Shown: positions 55,831 to 64,000 of the stretch, one piece after another
Layout: each line of letters opens with the position of its first letter
Numbering within the stretch: the stretch's first letter is position 1
The notes under the pieces: generated by a model
Database searches by the model: none
What the model was told of the DNA's origin: nothing
What the model saw: only the letters and a program-made list of their open reading frames with translations
Source of the DNA: Pycnococcus provasolii
Lineage: Eukaryota; Chlorophyta; Pseudoscourfieldiophyceae; Pseudoscourfieldiales
NCBI GenBank assembly: GCA_049487715.1
Contig: CP150568.1
Span: 62,001 to 126,000 of the forward strand
Length of the DNA stretch: 64,000 nucleotides
Direction: 5' to 3'
Program-made: the position numbers and the translations under genes

Positions 55831-57201
55831 ATGGCGTTCAGCAGTCGTCACGCGTCTCCGCCAGTCTCTTCAGGGTCGTCGCGGGCTCTTTCGGCCGCCT
55901 TGAACTCCGCCGCCGCGTTCTCCGCCGCGGCCGGGGCTGGCGGTTCTGCCGTGAACCCCTCTCGTTCCTCCGGGAAGGCGCAGCTGGCGTTGGCCGCGGG
56001 GCAACAGAACGGGGCGCAAAACGGGAAGAAAGGTGCGCGTGTCATACACACGCTGAGAAACGCTGTTGACCAACTGCGGCGAGACTCGGAGGAACAACTC
56101 GCCGCTGAACAGGAGGCGGCGTCGACCGTGCACTACCTATGCGCGCAAGTCGCGGCCCTGCAGAGAGGATTCACCATACTCTCCGACGCAGTGCTCGAAG
56201 AACTCGACGCCGTGCGTGACGAAAGCTCCAGGTGGGCCAGCGAAAGGGAAGGATGGGCGAGCAGGATGGCGGCGCTCGAAGGCGACGTCCTGCGACGTGT
56301 CAGCGACACGGAGAGGTGGCGCAACGAAGTCGAGACGCGCGTCGCGCAGGCGTGCGCAGACGCAAACAACGCTAAGCAGCACGCAGATGCGACGCGAAAC
56401 CACCTCGCTGACGTAGAGGGCACAACAAAGGCGCTCGTCGAGCGAGTCAGTGCACTTGAGAACGAGGTGGGGTATGCACAGCAGGCACTCGGCGACACGA
56501 GGCACAAGGTTCGTTTCCACAACTCGTCTCCCGACGTGGCCACCAACGACCTTCATTCTTCGACTCACTTCCGCCAACGTTGAACACACGCGCACACACA
56601 CGCGCAACACAACCACCACCAAAAACAACGACACAAACAGGTGAGCGACCTCGACGGACGCACCGCGGAGATTGGACGGCGTACCGCAGCCGTACAGGCG
56701 GCAGCTGAGGCGGCGGACGCACGCCTTCAGGCTGCACTCGACAGCCTGCGTCGCGAGTCGTCGGATGCCACCGCGGCGCTGGCGCGCGATGCCGCGGCGC
56801 TCGCCGAGGACGCGCGCAGCATGCGCCAGTGGAGCAAGAATTTCGAGGTTGCACACGACGCGCGCCTGAAGCGCTTAGAGACTGCGCAGCCGGCGATGGT
56901 GGCGAATACCGAAGGCTTGAACGAAAGGCTTCAGAGCGTCGCGGCACAGCAGGCTCGGCAGGCGAAGTCGATGGAGGAGATTATCAAGGGCTTGATGACG
57001 GACACCGCATCTTTGGCGAAGCGCCAGCGAGAGTCGGAGGGGCTGCTTGACAGCCTGCGGCGCACGGCGGGCGAGCAGCACGACGCGCTCATCAAGAGCT
57101 CGCAGGTGTTCGCCGAGGCGCTCGCGATCCCGGCGCCGGTGACATCGTCGCAGGCGGTGGCGGCACCACCGAGTGCTATCGCGACGTTCCCAGGATACTG
57201 A
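55831..57201 (+). CDS. Two-exon coiled-coil protein
   Basis: Exon 1 is 55831-56508 (226 codons), exon 2 is 56641-57201 (187 codons). A 132-bp phase-0 intron (GTTCGT...AACAG) joins K to VSDLDG. The 412-residue product has an Ala/Ser-rich, low-acid N-terminus, perhaps a transit peptide. Nearly continuous coiled coil follows (LRNAVDQLRRDSEEQLAAEQEAAS; LEGDVLRRVSDTERWRNEVETRV; RLQAALDSLRRESSDATAALARDAAALAEDARSM). It resembles structural coiled-coil proteins but no specific family is recognised. Confidence 0.78.
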
Positions 57202-57263
57202 GCTGTGTTGTGTGGGTTGCGGCGGCGACGGCATGTTACTGACAAGAATTTTTATTCGAACTA

Positions 57264-57268
57264 TTACA
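57264..57268 (-). terminator. TGTAA poly(A)-type signal for the 57311 gene
   Basis: TTACA on the + strand, 43 bp downstream of the minus-strand stop. Confidence 0.4.
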
Positions 57269-57310
57269 GTGGAGGAGGCGACGCGACGGCGCGAAAGGCG
57301 TGTGTTTCTT

Positions 57311-58219
57311 TCATCGTTCTTGCGTCGATGCGCGCAAGAGATGGCGCCTTCGTCGTCCGACGTGCTGGTTTCCGTACATCGGTCCAGTCAGCTGCCACGG
57401 CTTGAGTTTGCTGTGAACGACGCTTCCGCGCCGCATGTCGGGCTTTACCCCGTCGCTCTGCGCGTAGCTCCGTCCAAGTTTGGAAACTAGGCCTGCGTCG
57501 CCCTTGTGCCACGTGAATCCAGTTCGCGCGACGTGGTCTTCGCTACCAGGTTGAAACCTCGTGGCGGCGAGTCCAGGCTGCAGGTGCCCTCTCTTATCGC
57601 GCACGAGCGTCGGCATCACGCGGTACGTCCCGTGTCCTCGTTCCGCCTCTCTCTGGCGCAGTTCGCTGACAAACTTCATTCCCTCGACATCTGCGCTCGC
57701 CGCAAACTGGCTCGCTCGCGCGTACTGCGCGTACGCCTCGCGTCCGTATCCCATCTGCTGTTCTCTCTGCCTCGCTCGGTACTCGCGCTGGCTTTGTCTC
57801 CTGAGGCAGTTTTTGAGCGCATCCTGCGTGAATCCGTGGCACGGCGATGGCGGCGGTGCAGCGATCATTTTCTGCATCGCCTTTTCGTACGTGTCTTTGT
57901 ACTTTGCGATCCACTCGAGCGACGCTTGTGCAGCCTGCTGTGTGATACCCGCCTGCTGCATGGCTGCCTCTGCGGAAGCGACGCTGATGCCGTCAAGCGA
58001 GGTGGCTGTGCGGTTTGGGTTGTTTGCGGAAGAGTCGTCCTCCGAAGACAAGTCCGAAGGTGAAGGCGTTCGTCTTCTGCGGGATGCGAGGTGTCCCGAC
58101 GACGACGACGACATCTGCAGGTACGCCTCCATGGCGATGATGAATACGAACGCGACAATGATGAGTATGGATGCGCGTGACGCCGGCGGGATGGCAACGT
58201 GGCCCACCATGGATTTCAT
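57311..58219 (-). CDS. Signal-anchored protein of unknown function
   Basis: 302 residues from an ATG at 58219. An N-terminal hydrophobic helix (ASILIIVAFVFIIAMEAYL, residues about 16-34) is followed by a disordered Ser/Arg linker. A helical domain follows with conserved-looking CHGFTQDALKNCLRR and REYRARQREQQMGYGREAYAQYARASQF segments, and the C-terminus is basic (RRRRHLL). Two cysteines (in CHGF and NCLRR) may form a CX9C-like pair. Location (endomembrane or organelle) and role are not known. Confidence 0.7.
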   Translation of the reverse strand: MKSMVGHVAIPPASRASILIIVAFVFIIAMEAYLQMSSSSSGHLASRRRRTPSPSDLSSEDDSSANNPNRTATSLDGISVASAEAAMQQAGITQQAAQASLEWIAKYKDTYEKAMQKMIAAPPPSPCHGFTQDALKNCLRRQSQREYRARQREQQMGYGREAYAQYARASQFAASADVEGMKFVSELRQREAERGHGTYRVMPTLVRDKRGHLQPGLAATRFQPGSEDHVARTGFTWHKGDAGLVSKLGRSYAQSDGVKPDMRRGSVVHSKLKPWQLTGPMYGNQHVGRRRRHLLRASTQER

Positions 58220-59238
58220 ATTGACTGACTGCTTAAGTTAAGAAAAATAAGAACCTTAGGTAGCTTAAGTAAGGCTTTCGAAAGTATGTACAGTAAGGTG
58301 TGTTTGTTTGAAATCACACAGATACACACTTAGTGTAATAATCCTCCTCAAGGCTGCAAGGTACTTCTCGATTCTCAAATACAGGAGTGTACAAATAATA
58401 CACTGCTGCAAATAATACACTGCAAATACACACACCTAAGGTTAAGTTACTACTGTATCTGTGAGTGCGAGTGCAAGGTGACAACACGAGCGAGTGAGTG
58501 CACGTGCCAGTACAAAGTGGAAACTCGAAATGGAGTGATCTACACGCGCGGCCGCAGGACCGGAGGACCCAGACCCTACCCGCCGACGGGTACGGGGACA
58601 GGACAAGGCGTTTGGAAAGAAGAAAGAGGGCAGGCGCCTTGCACTACATACTCTTGCAAGTGCAGGCCAGGCGCGGGACCATCAAATTCCTTCCAAAAGG
58701 GCGTACCCTCCCTAACCCTAGGCTTCCTACACCCTAACCGCCCGCCTACTTCGGAAGTACCACTACCGGGTACGGTAAAAACAGTTTTCTTCGTCCTTGG
58801 TCCACGGTTGTTGTCCACGGTAGGAGTACGTTGTCCTTGTTCCTTGGTCCTTGGAGCGTCGAGCGAAAACGAATCTACCGACACTGCCTGTTCCTTCTTC
58901 GAGCACACTCCCCCAGTCCCAGTCCCGGGGGGTCGCCGACCCCTCGCCGGTTCCTCGATCGAGGGTGGAAAAACGAAACGCGTAAAGGAAGGTACCCGGG
59001 TTGGCCGGGTAGGAAACTACCTCTTCGCTCGCAGACCCCTATTCATTCCCCCTTCATCTTCATCACTCGCGGCCATACACTCGCTCGCCTTACTACGTTT
59101 TGTATTACGTTGTGTGTCTGTATCGTTGGTGTATCTTTTGAAATCACTTTGGTGTATCTTAATCTTATGGTCATCGGCACCGTCTCAGCACCACTTCCCT
59201 CCAGTGGGAGTGCGATATTGAAACAAGGACGTGTCTCC
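58220..59238. other. Intergenic region, no supported gene
   Basis: Contains CCCTAACCC motifs (58710-58739), AT-rich CACACC repeats near 58380-58440 and G-rich blocks near 58915-59010. Confidence 0.5.
58710..58739. repeat. Short CCCTAACCC motifs
   Basis: Two separated CCCTAACC copies about 500 bp upstream of the 59239 gene; the weakest of the telomere-like tracts. Confidence 0.6.
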
Positions 59239-60840
59239 ATGGACGATTCCGGGTCACAAAAAGCGGAAAGCACGAACGGCTCGGAACGTAGCGTCTCGCC
59301 GTTCAACGCAACGAGACTAGCGTGGGAATATCACGCGAGCTGGAACGGCATGAACGGGGGACACGAACACGCGATACGATCCGGGTCGTGGAAAAACAGA
59401 ATACGGGGCGGACGCCCGAAAACGACGACGACGAACAACAGCAACGCAACCACGACGACGCCAGGAACGGCCGGGAAAATAAACGCGCGTCCCGCGCCAT
59501 CGGCAGCTCGCACAGCAGCTCAAGCGGCGCTCGGGGGATCCGTCGCCGTCAGACAGACAAGAAAGGCGGCGGAGTGGGTGCTCAGCGGCTCGGGACTCTC
59601 CTCCACGCCGTCGCGATCGGGATACGAAACGCCACTCCTCCCCGTCGACGAAAATGGAAGCGAAAGGGAACATGGAAGGCATGCATCCACCACCGCCGCC
59701 GCGGCGCTCAACGCACGGCCAGGATCTGCCGCCGCCGTCGCCGCGGCTGCCGCAGCTGCCGCCGCGGTGGTGGCTGACGAGCAGCTCGATACCACCCCGC
59801 GCGAGCCGTGCCCACCCTCGCCACCGGCGTCCGCTCTCCCCGCGCCTGGCGCAGGATGGCAGGATGCTGTCATGGACCATCCGGTGCTGGAGTCATTCAA
59901 GAGCATGAGCGTGGGGTACACAAGCCTTCCAGGACTGGCACCTGCCGTCGAAACGTCGACGCCGTCGTCGCCAACGACTTTCAACAACAGCCCCAGCCCG
60001 CCTCTGCCGAACATCTCGCCCAACGCAGACGTGGGCGTGAGGGCGTGGCCACCGAACGAGACGTTCGTTGCGCCATTTGCGGCGCACGCGAGCGAGGGAT
60101 TCGAGACGGCACGCACGCGCCTGAACTTCGTTCCTGGTGCCGGCGGAGGAGGAAACGCGGCGGGCGGCGGCGTGAGGAATCGTCGAGGTGGCAGTCGTCC
60201 GACGTCGCCGCAGCCGGCACCGTTCACAACGCAGCAAACAACTTCGTCGTCGCGACCCACATCGCCGCAGCCACACGACAGCAGCACGACGCTGTCGCCG
60301 CGTGGCACGGCATATGAGGCGACGACGCCAACGGCATCGTCGTCGAAAAGCGGCGTGGGAGCTGGCCTGCTGTCTGCGCTCAGGGACTTTCTCGAGCATC
60401 CCGTCGCATCATTCTTCCTTCCGAGCGCGCCGCGCGTCCTGCTCTGCGCCTTGGTGTGTGCCGCGCAGCGCAAGGGCCGCTCGCTCGGCTGGGGCGACGT
60501 CACAACTGCCTACCGGGAAAGCGTTCCTCGCAGCCTGGTGGGCGTTGGCGGCGCGGCGAGCGCTACGAGCCTGGCGCTCGCGCTGACGCTCGCACTTCTG
60601 TTTCTAGCCGCCGCCGCAGGTTCCGCGCTCCTGCTGACGACGTCGTTCTTGGCGTTTGCTTTCGCGGCTGCTTTGAGCGCGGCGTTGGCTCTTCTCGCTC
60701 TTGTGCTAGCTTCGATGAGCTGGAGCATGGGCTTGGTGGGCGGCGCGGTGGGCGTGACGACTGGCGTTGTGGCCGTCGGTCAGAGCGTGCTTGGCTCAGG
60801 CTCTTCCGGAGGCTCAGGAGGGTCCTTAACCAACTCATGA
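59239..60840 (+). CDS. Protein with disordered N-terminus and large hydrophobic C-terminal domain
   Basis: 533 residues from the ATG at 59239 (TCCATGG); an in-frame ATG at 59167 is an alternative. Residues 1-370 are Ser/Pro/Ala/Gly-rich and low complexity. From about residue 380 comes FLEHPVASFFLPSAPRVLLCALVCAAQRKG, a short polar link, and then about 90 residues of Leu/Ala-rich membrane sequence with few charges (ALALTLALLFLAAAAGSALLL...). This could be a hairpin-forming domain like that of oleosins or LDAF1/promethin on lipid droplets, or several plain membrane helices. No family motif is certain. TGTAA lies 27 bp after the stop. Confidence 0.7.
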   Translation: MDDSGSQKAESTNGSERSVSPFNATRLAWEYHASWNGMNGGHEHAIRSGSWKNRIRGGRPKTTTTNNSNATTTTPGTAGKINARPAPSAARTAAQAALGGSVAVRQTRKAAEWVLSGSGLSSTPSRSGYETPLLPVDENGSEREHGRHASTTAAAALNARPGSAAAVAAAAAAAAAVVADEQLDTTPREPCPPSPPASALPAPGAGWQDAVMDHPVLESFKSMSVGYTSLPGLAPAVETSTPSSPTTFNNSPSPPLPNISPNADVGVRAWPPNETFVAPFAAHASEGFETARTRLNFVPGAGGGGNAAGGGVRNRRGGSRPTSPQPAPFTTQQTTSSSRPTSPQPHDSSTTLSPRGTAYEATTPTASSSKSGVGAGLLSALRDFLEHPVASFFLPSAPRVLLCALVCAAQRKGRSLGWGDVTTAYRESVPRSLVGVGGAASATSLALALTLALLFLAAAAGSALLLTTSFLAFAFAAALSAALALLALVLASMSWSMGLVGGAVGVTTGVVAVGQSVLGSGSSGGSGGSLTNS

Positions 60841-61146
60841 TCTGATTTGATTGGATTTGATTTGAATGTAAGCAAAAAATAAAACACTACAACATACATA
60901 CATCACAGCTGTTTTTAGCAACCTTTCCTTGACGTTGAGACGTGGAGACGCCCGTGCCATGAGAAATTATAGTTCTTAAGACTAGAGAACTATGTATCAT
61001 TGTGACATCTCGTTGTTGTTTTTGGGGGATTGGATTTTCGATTGCAAGCTACGGTAGGACCTGGGGTTTGTTTTTCTTTTTCGGGTTTCTCCCCTCCTTG
61101 CCAGCGATCCCTCCCGCTCATCACTCGACTAATCTGATTGCCCGCG
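60841..61146. other. Intergenic region, no gene
   Basis: 3' UTR with TGTAA and A-rich sequence, then the promoter of the HIG1 gene. Confidence 0.6.
60867..60871 (+). terminator. TGTAA poly(A)-type signal
   Basis: 27 bp after the stop at 60840, before an A-rich stretch. Confidence 0.5.
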
Positions 61147-61542
61147 ATGTCCGACGGCATCAACGGCCCCACGGGCGTCGCGTCCGTCGCCGCGTACGTC
61201 AACGCCAACAAGCTGAAGTCTGTGGGCGCGTTCTGGGCCACGGGCATCGTAGGATCGATGGCGTACCAGTGGTCGCGCAACATACCCTTCCAGCTGAAGC
61301 TGATTCACTCGCGCATCTGGGCACAGGTAAGTGACAAATGAACGAACGAATGAACGAACGAAACTCGAAAGTACGCGAAAAGAACAAGCGAGAGTGACTG
61401 ACTTGTCACACACGAATGAAACACACACACACACATACAGGGAATGACCATCGGCGCCATTTGCTTGAGCGGACTTGCGACGCAGTACGATGTATACCAA
61501 AAGACTAACACAGCACCAAAGAAGTTGGTTGATTCACTGTAA
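61147..61542 (+). CDS. HIG1-domain protein (mitochondrial, respiratory supercomplex factor type), two exons
   Basis: Exon 1 is 61147-61326 (60 codons), exon 2 is 61441-61542 (33 codons plus stop), with a 114-bp phase-0 intron (GTAAGT...TACAG). The 93-residue protein has the HIG1 pattern: two membrane helices (VGAFWATGIVGSMAYQW and GMTIGAICLSGLATQY) linked by the short basic turn NIPFQLKLIHSRIWAQ. These small inner-membrane proteins associate with cytochrome c oxidase and bc1 complexes and respond to low oxygen in plants and animals. TGTAA overlaps the stop codon. Confidence 0.9.
61538..61542 (+). terminator. TGTAA overlapping HIG1 gene stop
   Basis: CTG TAA creates the motif. Confidence 0.45.
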
Positions 61543-61713
61543 GAAAACACTACATATTCTTTCGTTATTCTTTTGAACCGCTCATTTCAACTTCGTAAAG
61601 AAAGCAAAAAAAGGTTGGAGAAACACGAGTTGTTTTTATACGCAGGGAAACGTTACTTTTTTGGTAATTTGCATGTATATGTGTCGCTCGCGCTCCACAC
61701 ACACACTCACACT

Positions 61714-62265
61714 TTACTTCTTCGAGCGGTACCACTCGAGCGCGCGCTCTTTGCGTGCCGCCTCGAGCTCCTCGATTGTCTCCTTGTGCTTCCAGCCAAT
61801 CTCCGAGCACAGCTGGTCGAGGCGCACCGACTTGTTTTTGAACTGCAAGTGCGTCACCTTGATTGCGTCAGGGATCACCACCTTCTTCACCTTATCGTAC
61901 GGCGCAGGGATTCCCTCGTAGCACTTGAGGCGCTCCATCGCGCACTGTCCACGCTGCGTCTTGTGCGGGATCATGCCGCGCACGGTGCGCCACGTCATGC
62001 GCGCGGGTGCGCGCTGGTGGAACGGTCCGTGAGCCGGCTTCGTGTTGGTGCGAAGGCGGCGGTAGCGCGCCCACTTCATCTTCTGGCGCACGAGTCCACC
62101 AGACACGTGGATGAGCTCGCACCTCACGAGCACAACCTTTTGGCCGAGCAGAAGCTGCTTGGCGACGATCGAGGTGAGCCGACCGAGAAGGTGTCCTGAG
62201 CAGTCAATGACGCGAACCGACTGTTTATTTTTTGATGTGTGTTGTTGTTGTGCTTGTGAGTGCAT
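61714..62265 (-). CDS. RPL13A: 60S ribosomal protein uL13 (RPL13A)
   Basis: 183 residues from the ATG at 62265. Diagnostic segments are [50 protein letters not shown] and [32 protein letters not shown]. It is a cytosolic large-subunit protein. The first ~15 residues ([15 protein letters not shown]) are unlike the short conserved N-terminus of other eukaryotes, so a different start exon is possible. Confidence 0.93.
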   Translation of the reverse strand: MHSQAQQQHTSKNKQSVRVIDCSGHLLGRLTSIVAKQLLLGQKVVLVRCELIHVSGGLVRQKMKWARYRRLRTNTKPAHGPFHQRAPARMTWRTVRGMIPHKTQRGQCAMERLKCYEGIPAPYDKVKKVVIPDAIKVTHLQFKNKSVRLDQLCSEIGWKHKETIEELEAARKERALEWYRSKK

Positions 62266-63005
62266 TTTGTCTTCCAAAAAAGAACGAATCATCATCGGAA
62301 CGACCACCCAACCCAACCCAACCCAACCCAACCAACAGTAACTACTACTGATTGCAGCACCCCCTTTCGTCGTCGTCGTCGTGGTGGTTGTGGTCGTCGT
62401 CGTCGTCGCCGCCGTCGTCAGCGCGTGTCGCGATCGACCAAAACCACGAAGCGCGCGCGTGCGTGTACGATTATCCGCCGCACGTCACATTTTCGGAACG
62501 ACCACTTCTTCGCTACGCCTTCCAAGAGCGCGCATGTCGTGCATCCATCCTTCAAAACGGCAGCACACAGGCACCCATTCATCCGACGAGACGCCCGCAT
62601 CCTATCACCTGATATCAGTCGCCAAGGTCGCCTGGACCAACAACAGACGATGTTACGAGACCACCACCCACACACTACCCACCCACACAATGCCATAAAA
62701 ATGCATGACTGCGATGACAAACCACAAACAGGAGGCAAAGGAAGAGAGCGAGCAGCAACAGCACACACACATAATGTGTTTGTTTGACGTACCTCCATGA
62801 CCAAGTTCGCTGCCGTCGTTGCGGTCCCACAATGGCGGAAGTTGAGGGCGAGGCGGGGGGGGACAGCGACGGCGGCGGCAAGTCTGTCTCAACATGGGCA
62901 GGGGGGATACCGGTTTCAACGTCGTTCCCGTGGATCTGTGGCCTACCTATGGTTTTTCGGGGTTTGCATTTTTTTTTATTTACTATGGGGGAGGCGGGGG
63001 TTTCG

Positions 63006-63029
63006 GGGTTAGGGTTAGGGTTAGGGTTC
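63006..63029. repeat. Interstitial TTAGGG array
   Basis: Three units plus a diverged fourth, 227 bp upstream of the ATG at 63256. Confidence 0.9.
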
Positions 63030-63142
63030 GGGTTTGTGTCCCCTCCTCACTCACACGTGGATGTTAGACTATGGAACTGATTTGATTGGACACGTAAAGT
63101 ACACCTCCACCTCCAGGCTCAAAGGTTTAAGGTGGGGAGTGG

Positions 63143-63182
63143 ATTAGGGTTAGGGTTAGGGTTAGGGTTAGGGCTAGGGTTA
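63143..63182. repeat. Interstitial TTAGGG array
   Basis: Six units with one GGCTAGGG variant, ending 73 bp before the ATG at 63256. Confidence 0.95.
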
Positions 63183-63255
63183 CCCCGGTGGGATCTGGTG
63201 CCAGCAACAAAAACTGGCGCCATACCCATCCTGGTGCTGCCTTCATTCAGGTGCG

Positions 63256-64000
63256 ATGCCGCCGCGCGCGAAGAAGAAAAACAACACTGCCGCCGCAAGC
63301 CCCCCGGCAACAGCCACATCCACTGCCGCACAGTCTGCAGCACACCCTGCCCCGAGCCAGCCACCGTCCTGCTTCGTTCCCTCAGATGCCGCGGCGTCTT
63401 TGTTCCCGTCAGAGCAATGGGACTTCTTCCTCCTACAGACGTGCGCGTCTCTGCAATCAACGCCCCCTTCCGCACCGCCGCCGCCACCACCTCGCGCACT
63501 TTCGCCGCAAGAAGTGCATGCCATGCTCTCATTTGTGCTCGCGGACGAATCGCCTGCAAACGACGACGCCGATGCTAGCAGAAGAAGAGACCAGGCGTAT
63601 GCTCTGCTCATCAGGGCAACCACGTCGGCGCCGAGTGAAAAGCTATCGCTCACGCACTTCGCGTGCATGTGCGTTGAGAAAATCAAGCCTGCGTACGCAC
63701 TGTCGCACACGCACGTGAAGGCCGAAGTCCTCAGAGGCCTTGCCGCCAACTGTGGAAACGCATCCGTCTTGTGCGCTGCGCTTGTCGAACACGCCCTGCA
63801 AGGCGACACGACGACAGCGCCGCCAAGAGAAGTGGGTGTCGCCTGGTGCCGCGACCTTCTCGGACCCCGCGTGTGGGCGGACAGCGCGTGCACGTGCGGA
63901 ATTGCCAAGGCGTGCGTGGCAGCGCTGGACTTGGAGCACCTCGTCGACGACGCAGAGTTTCTCGCGCTCGGCATATCGCCCTGGCCTAGTCTCGCGACAC
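63256..64000 (+). CDS. Unknown protein, cut by right window edge
   Basis: 248 codons are open from the ATG at 63256 to the edge. A basic, Ala/Pro-rich N-terminus (MPPRAKKKNN...) is followed by a helical region (SEQWDFFLLQTCASL, PQEVHAMLSFVLADES, AYALLIRATTSAPSEKLSLTHFACMCVEKIKPAY...). It resembles an alpha-solenoid beginning, but the product is not identified. Downstream sequence is needed. Confidence 0.65.
   Translation, partial: MPPRAKKKNNTAAASPPATATSTAAQSAAHPAPSQPPSCFVPSDAAASLFPSEQWDFFLLQTCASLQSTPPSAPPPPPPRALSPQEVHAMLSFVLADESPANDDADASRRRDQAYALLIRATTSAPSEKLSLTHFACMCVEKIKPAYALSHTHVKAEVLRGLAANCGNASVLCAALVEHALQGDTTTAPPREVGVAWCRDLLGPRVWADSACTCGIAKACVAALDLEHLVDDAEFLALGISPWPSLAT

Larger units (their letters stand above)
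62266..63255. other. Intergenic region with microsatellite and TTAGGG tracts
   Basis: Holds CCCAACCCAACCC repeats (62307-62333), a CGT/CGTCGTC microsatellite (62370-62410) and two TTAGGG arrays. ORFs here look non-coding, so no gene is supported. Confidence 0.55.

Noticed and set aside
59520-60503. 327-codon minus-strand frame
   Set aside because: Antisense shadow of the 59239 gene, created by its low-complexity GC-rich codons.

Overview
This is nuclear DNA of a compact, intron-poor, GC-rich (about 55-60 % by eye) eukaryote, most likely a green alga of prasinophyte grade. The evidence is a tryptophan-rich ESV1/LESV-type plastid starch-binding protein, a lumen-type plastid FKBP, plant-like UPL1/UPL2, COP9 and P5A-ATPase genes, and TGTAA polyadenylation-type signals at or just after many stop codons, a green-algal habit. 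TTAGGG rather than the plant TTTAGGG repeat recurs between genes. I cannot name the species from the sequence.

Layout. 1-6476 (minus) is the N-terminal 2,158 codons of a HUWE1/UPL1-type HECT E3 ligase whose HECT end lies off the left edge. It is followed by an ER P5A-ATPase (+), a methyltransferase-like gene (-), a small doubtful ORF and a two-exon EGF-repeat membrane protein (-). From 17 to 31 kb come a plastid-type membrane protein, an unrecognised gene, CSN6 (-), a plastid FKBP (-), an EF-hand/p25-like gene, a cluster of poorly resolved short ORFs ending in a coiled-coil/HPDK protein, a coiled-coil gene and an ankyrin protein. From 31 to 36 kb come a JmjC/cupin-8 gene and an NSUN2-type RNA methyltransferase, which meets an RCC1-repeat gene tail to tail.

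36.4-39.4 kb is a nearly complete Mutator-like transposon with terminal inverted repeats, inserted just upstream of a double-AAA ATPase. Then follow a type II sialidase-like protein (-), the ESV1/LESV homologue (-), an SRPK kinase (+), a small two-exon gene (-), a KIF-binding-protein homologue (-), a METTL21-like methyltransferase (+), a HopJ-family protein (-), a two-exon coiled-coil gene (+), a signal-anchor protein (-), a protein with a large hydrophobic C-terminus (+), a two-exon HIG1 protein (+), ribosomal protein uL13 (-) and a partial unknown gene (+) running off the right edge.

The genes are general housekeeping functions (ubiquitin, ER quality control, RNA modification, splicing-factor kinase, translation, respiration, starch) and form no pathway cluster. 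Spacing is tight: convergent pairs are separated by 10-110 bp. The most unusual structural feature is the repeated occurrence of short TTAGGG/CCCTAA arrays in promoter-proximal intergenic DNA. Introns that I could place are short (79-132 bp) and mostly phase 0. I found no convincing tRNA, rRNA, CRISPR or defence locus, and no clear new multi-gene system.
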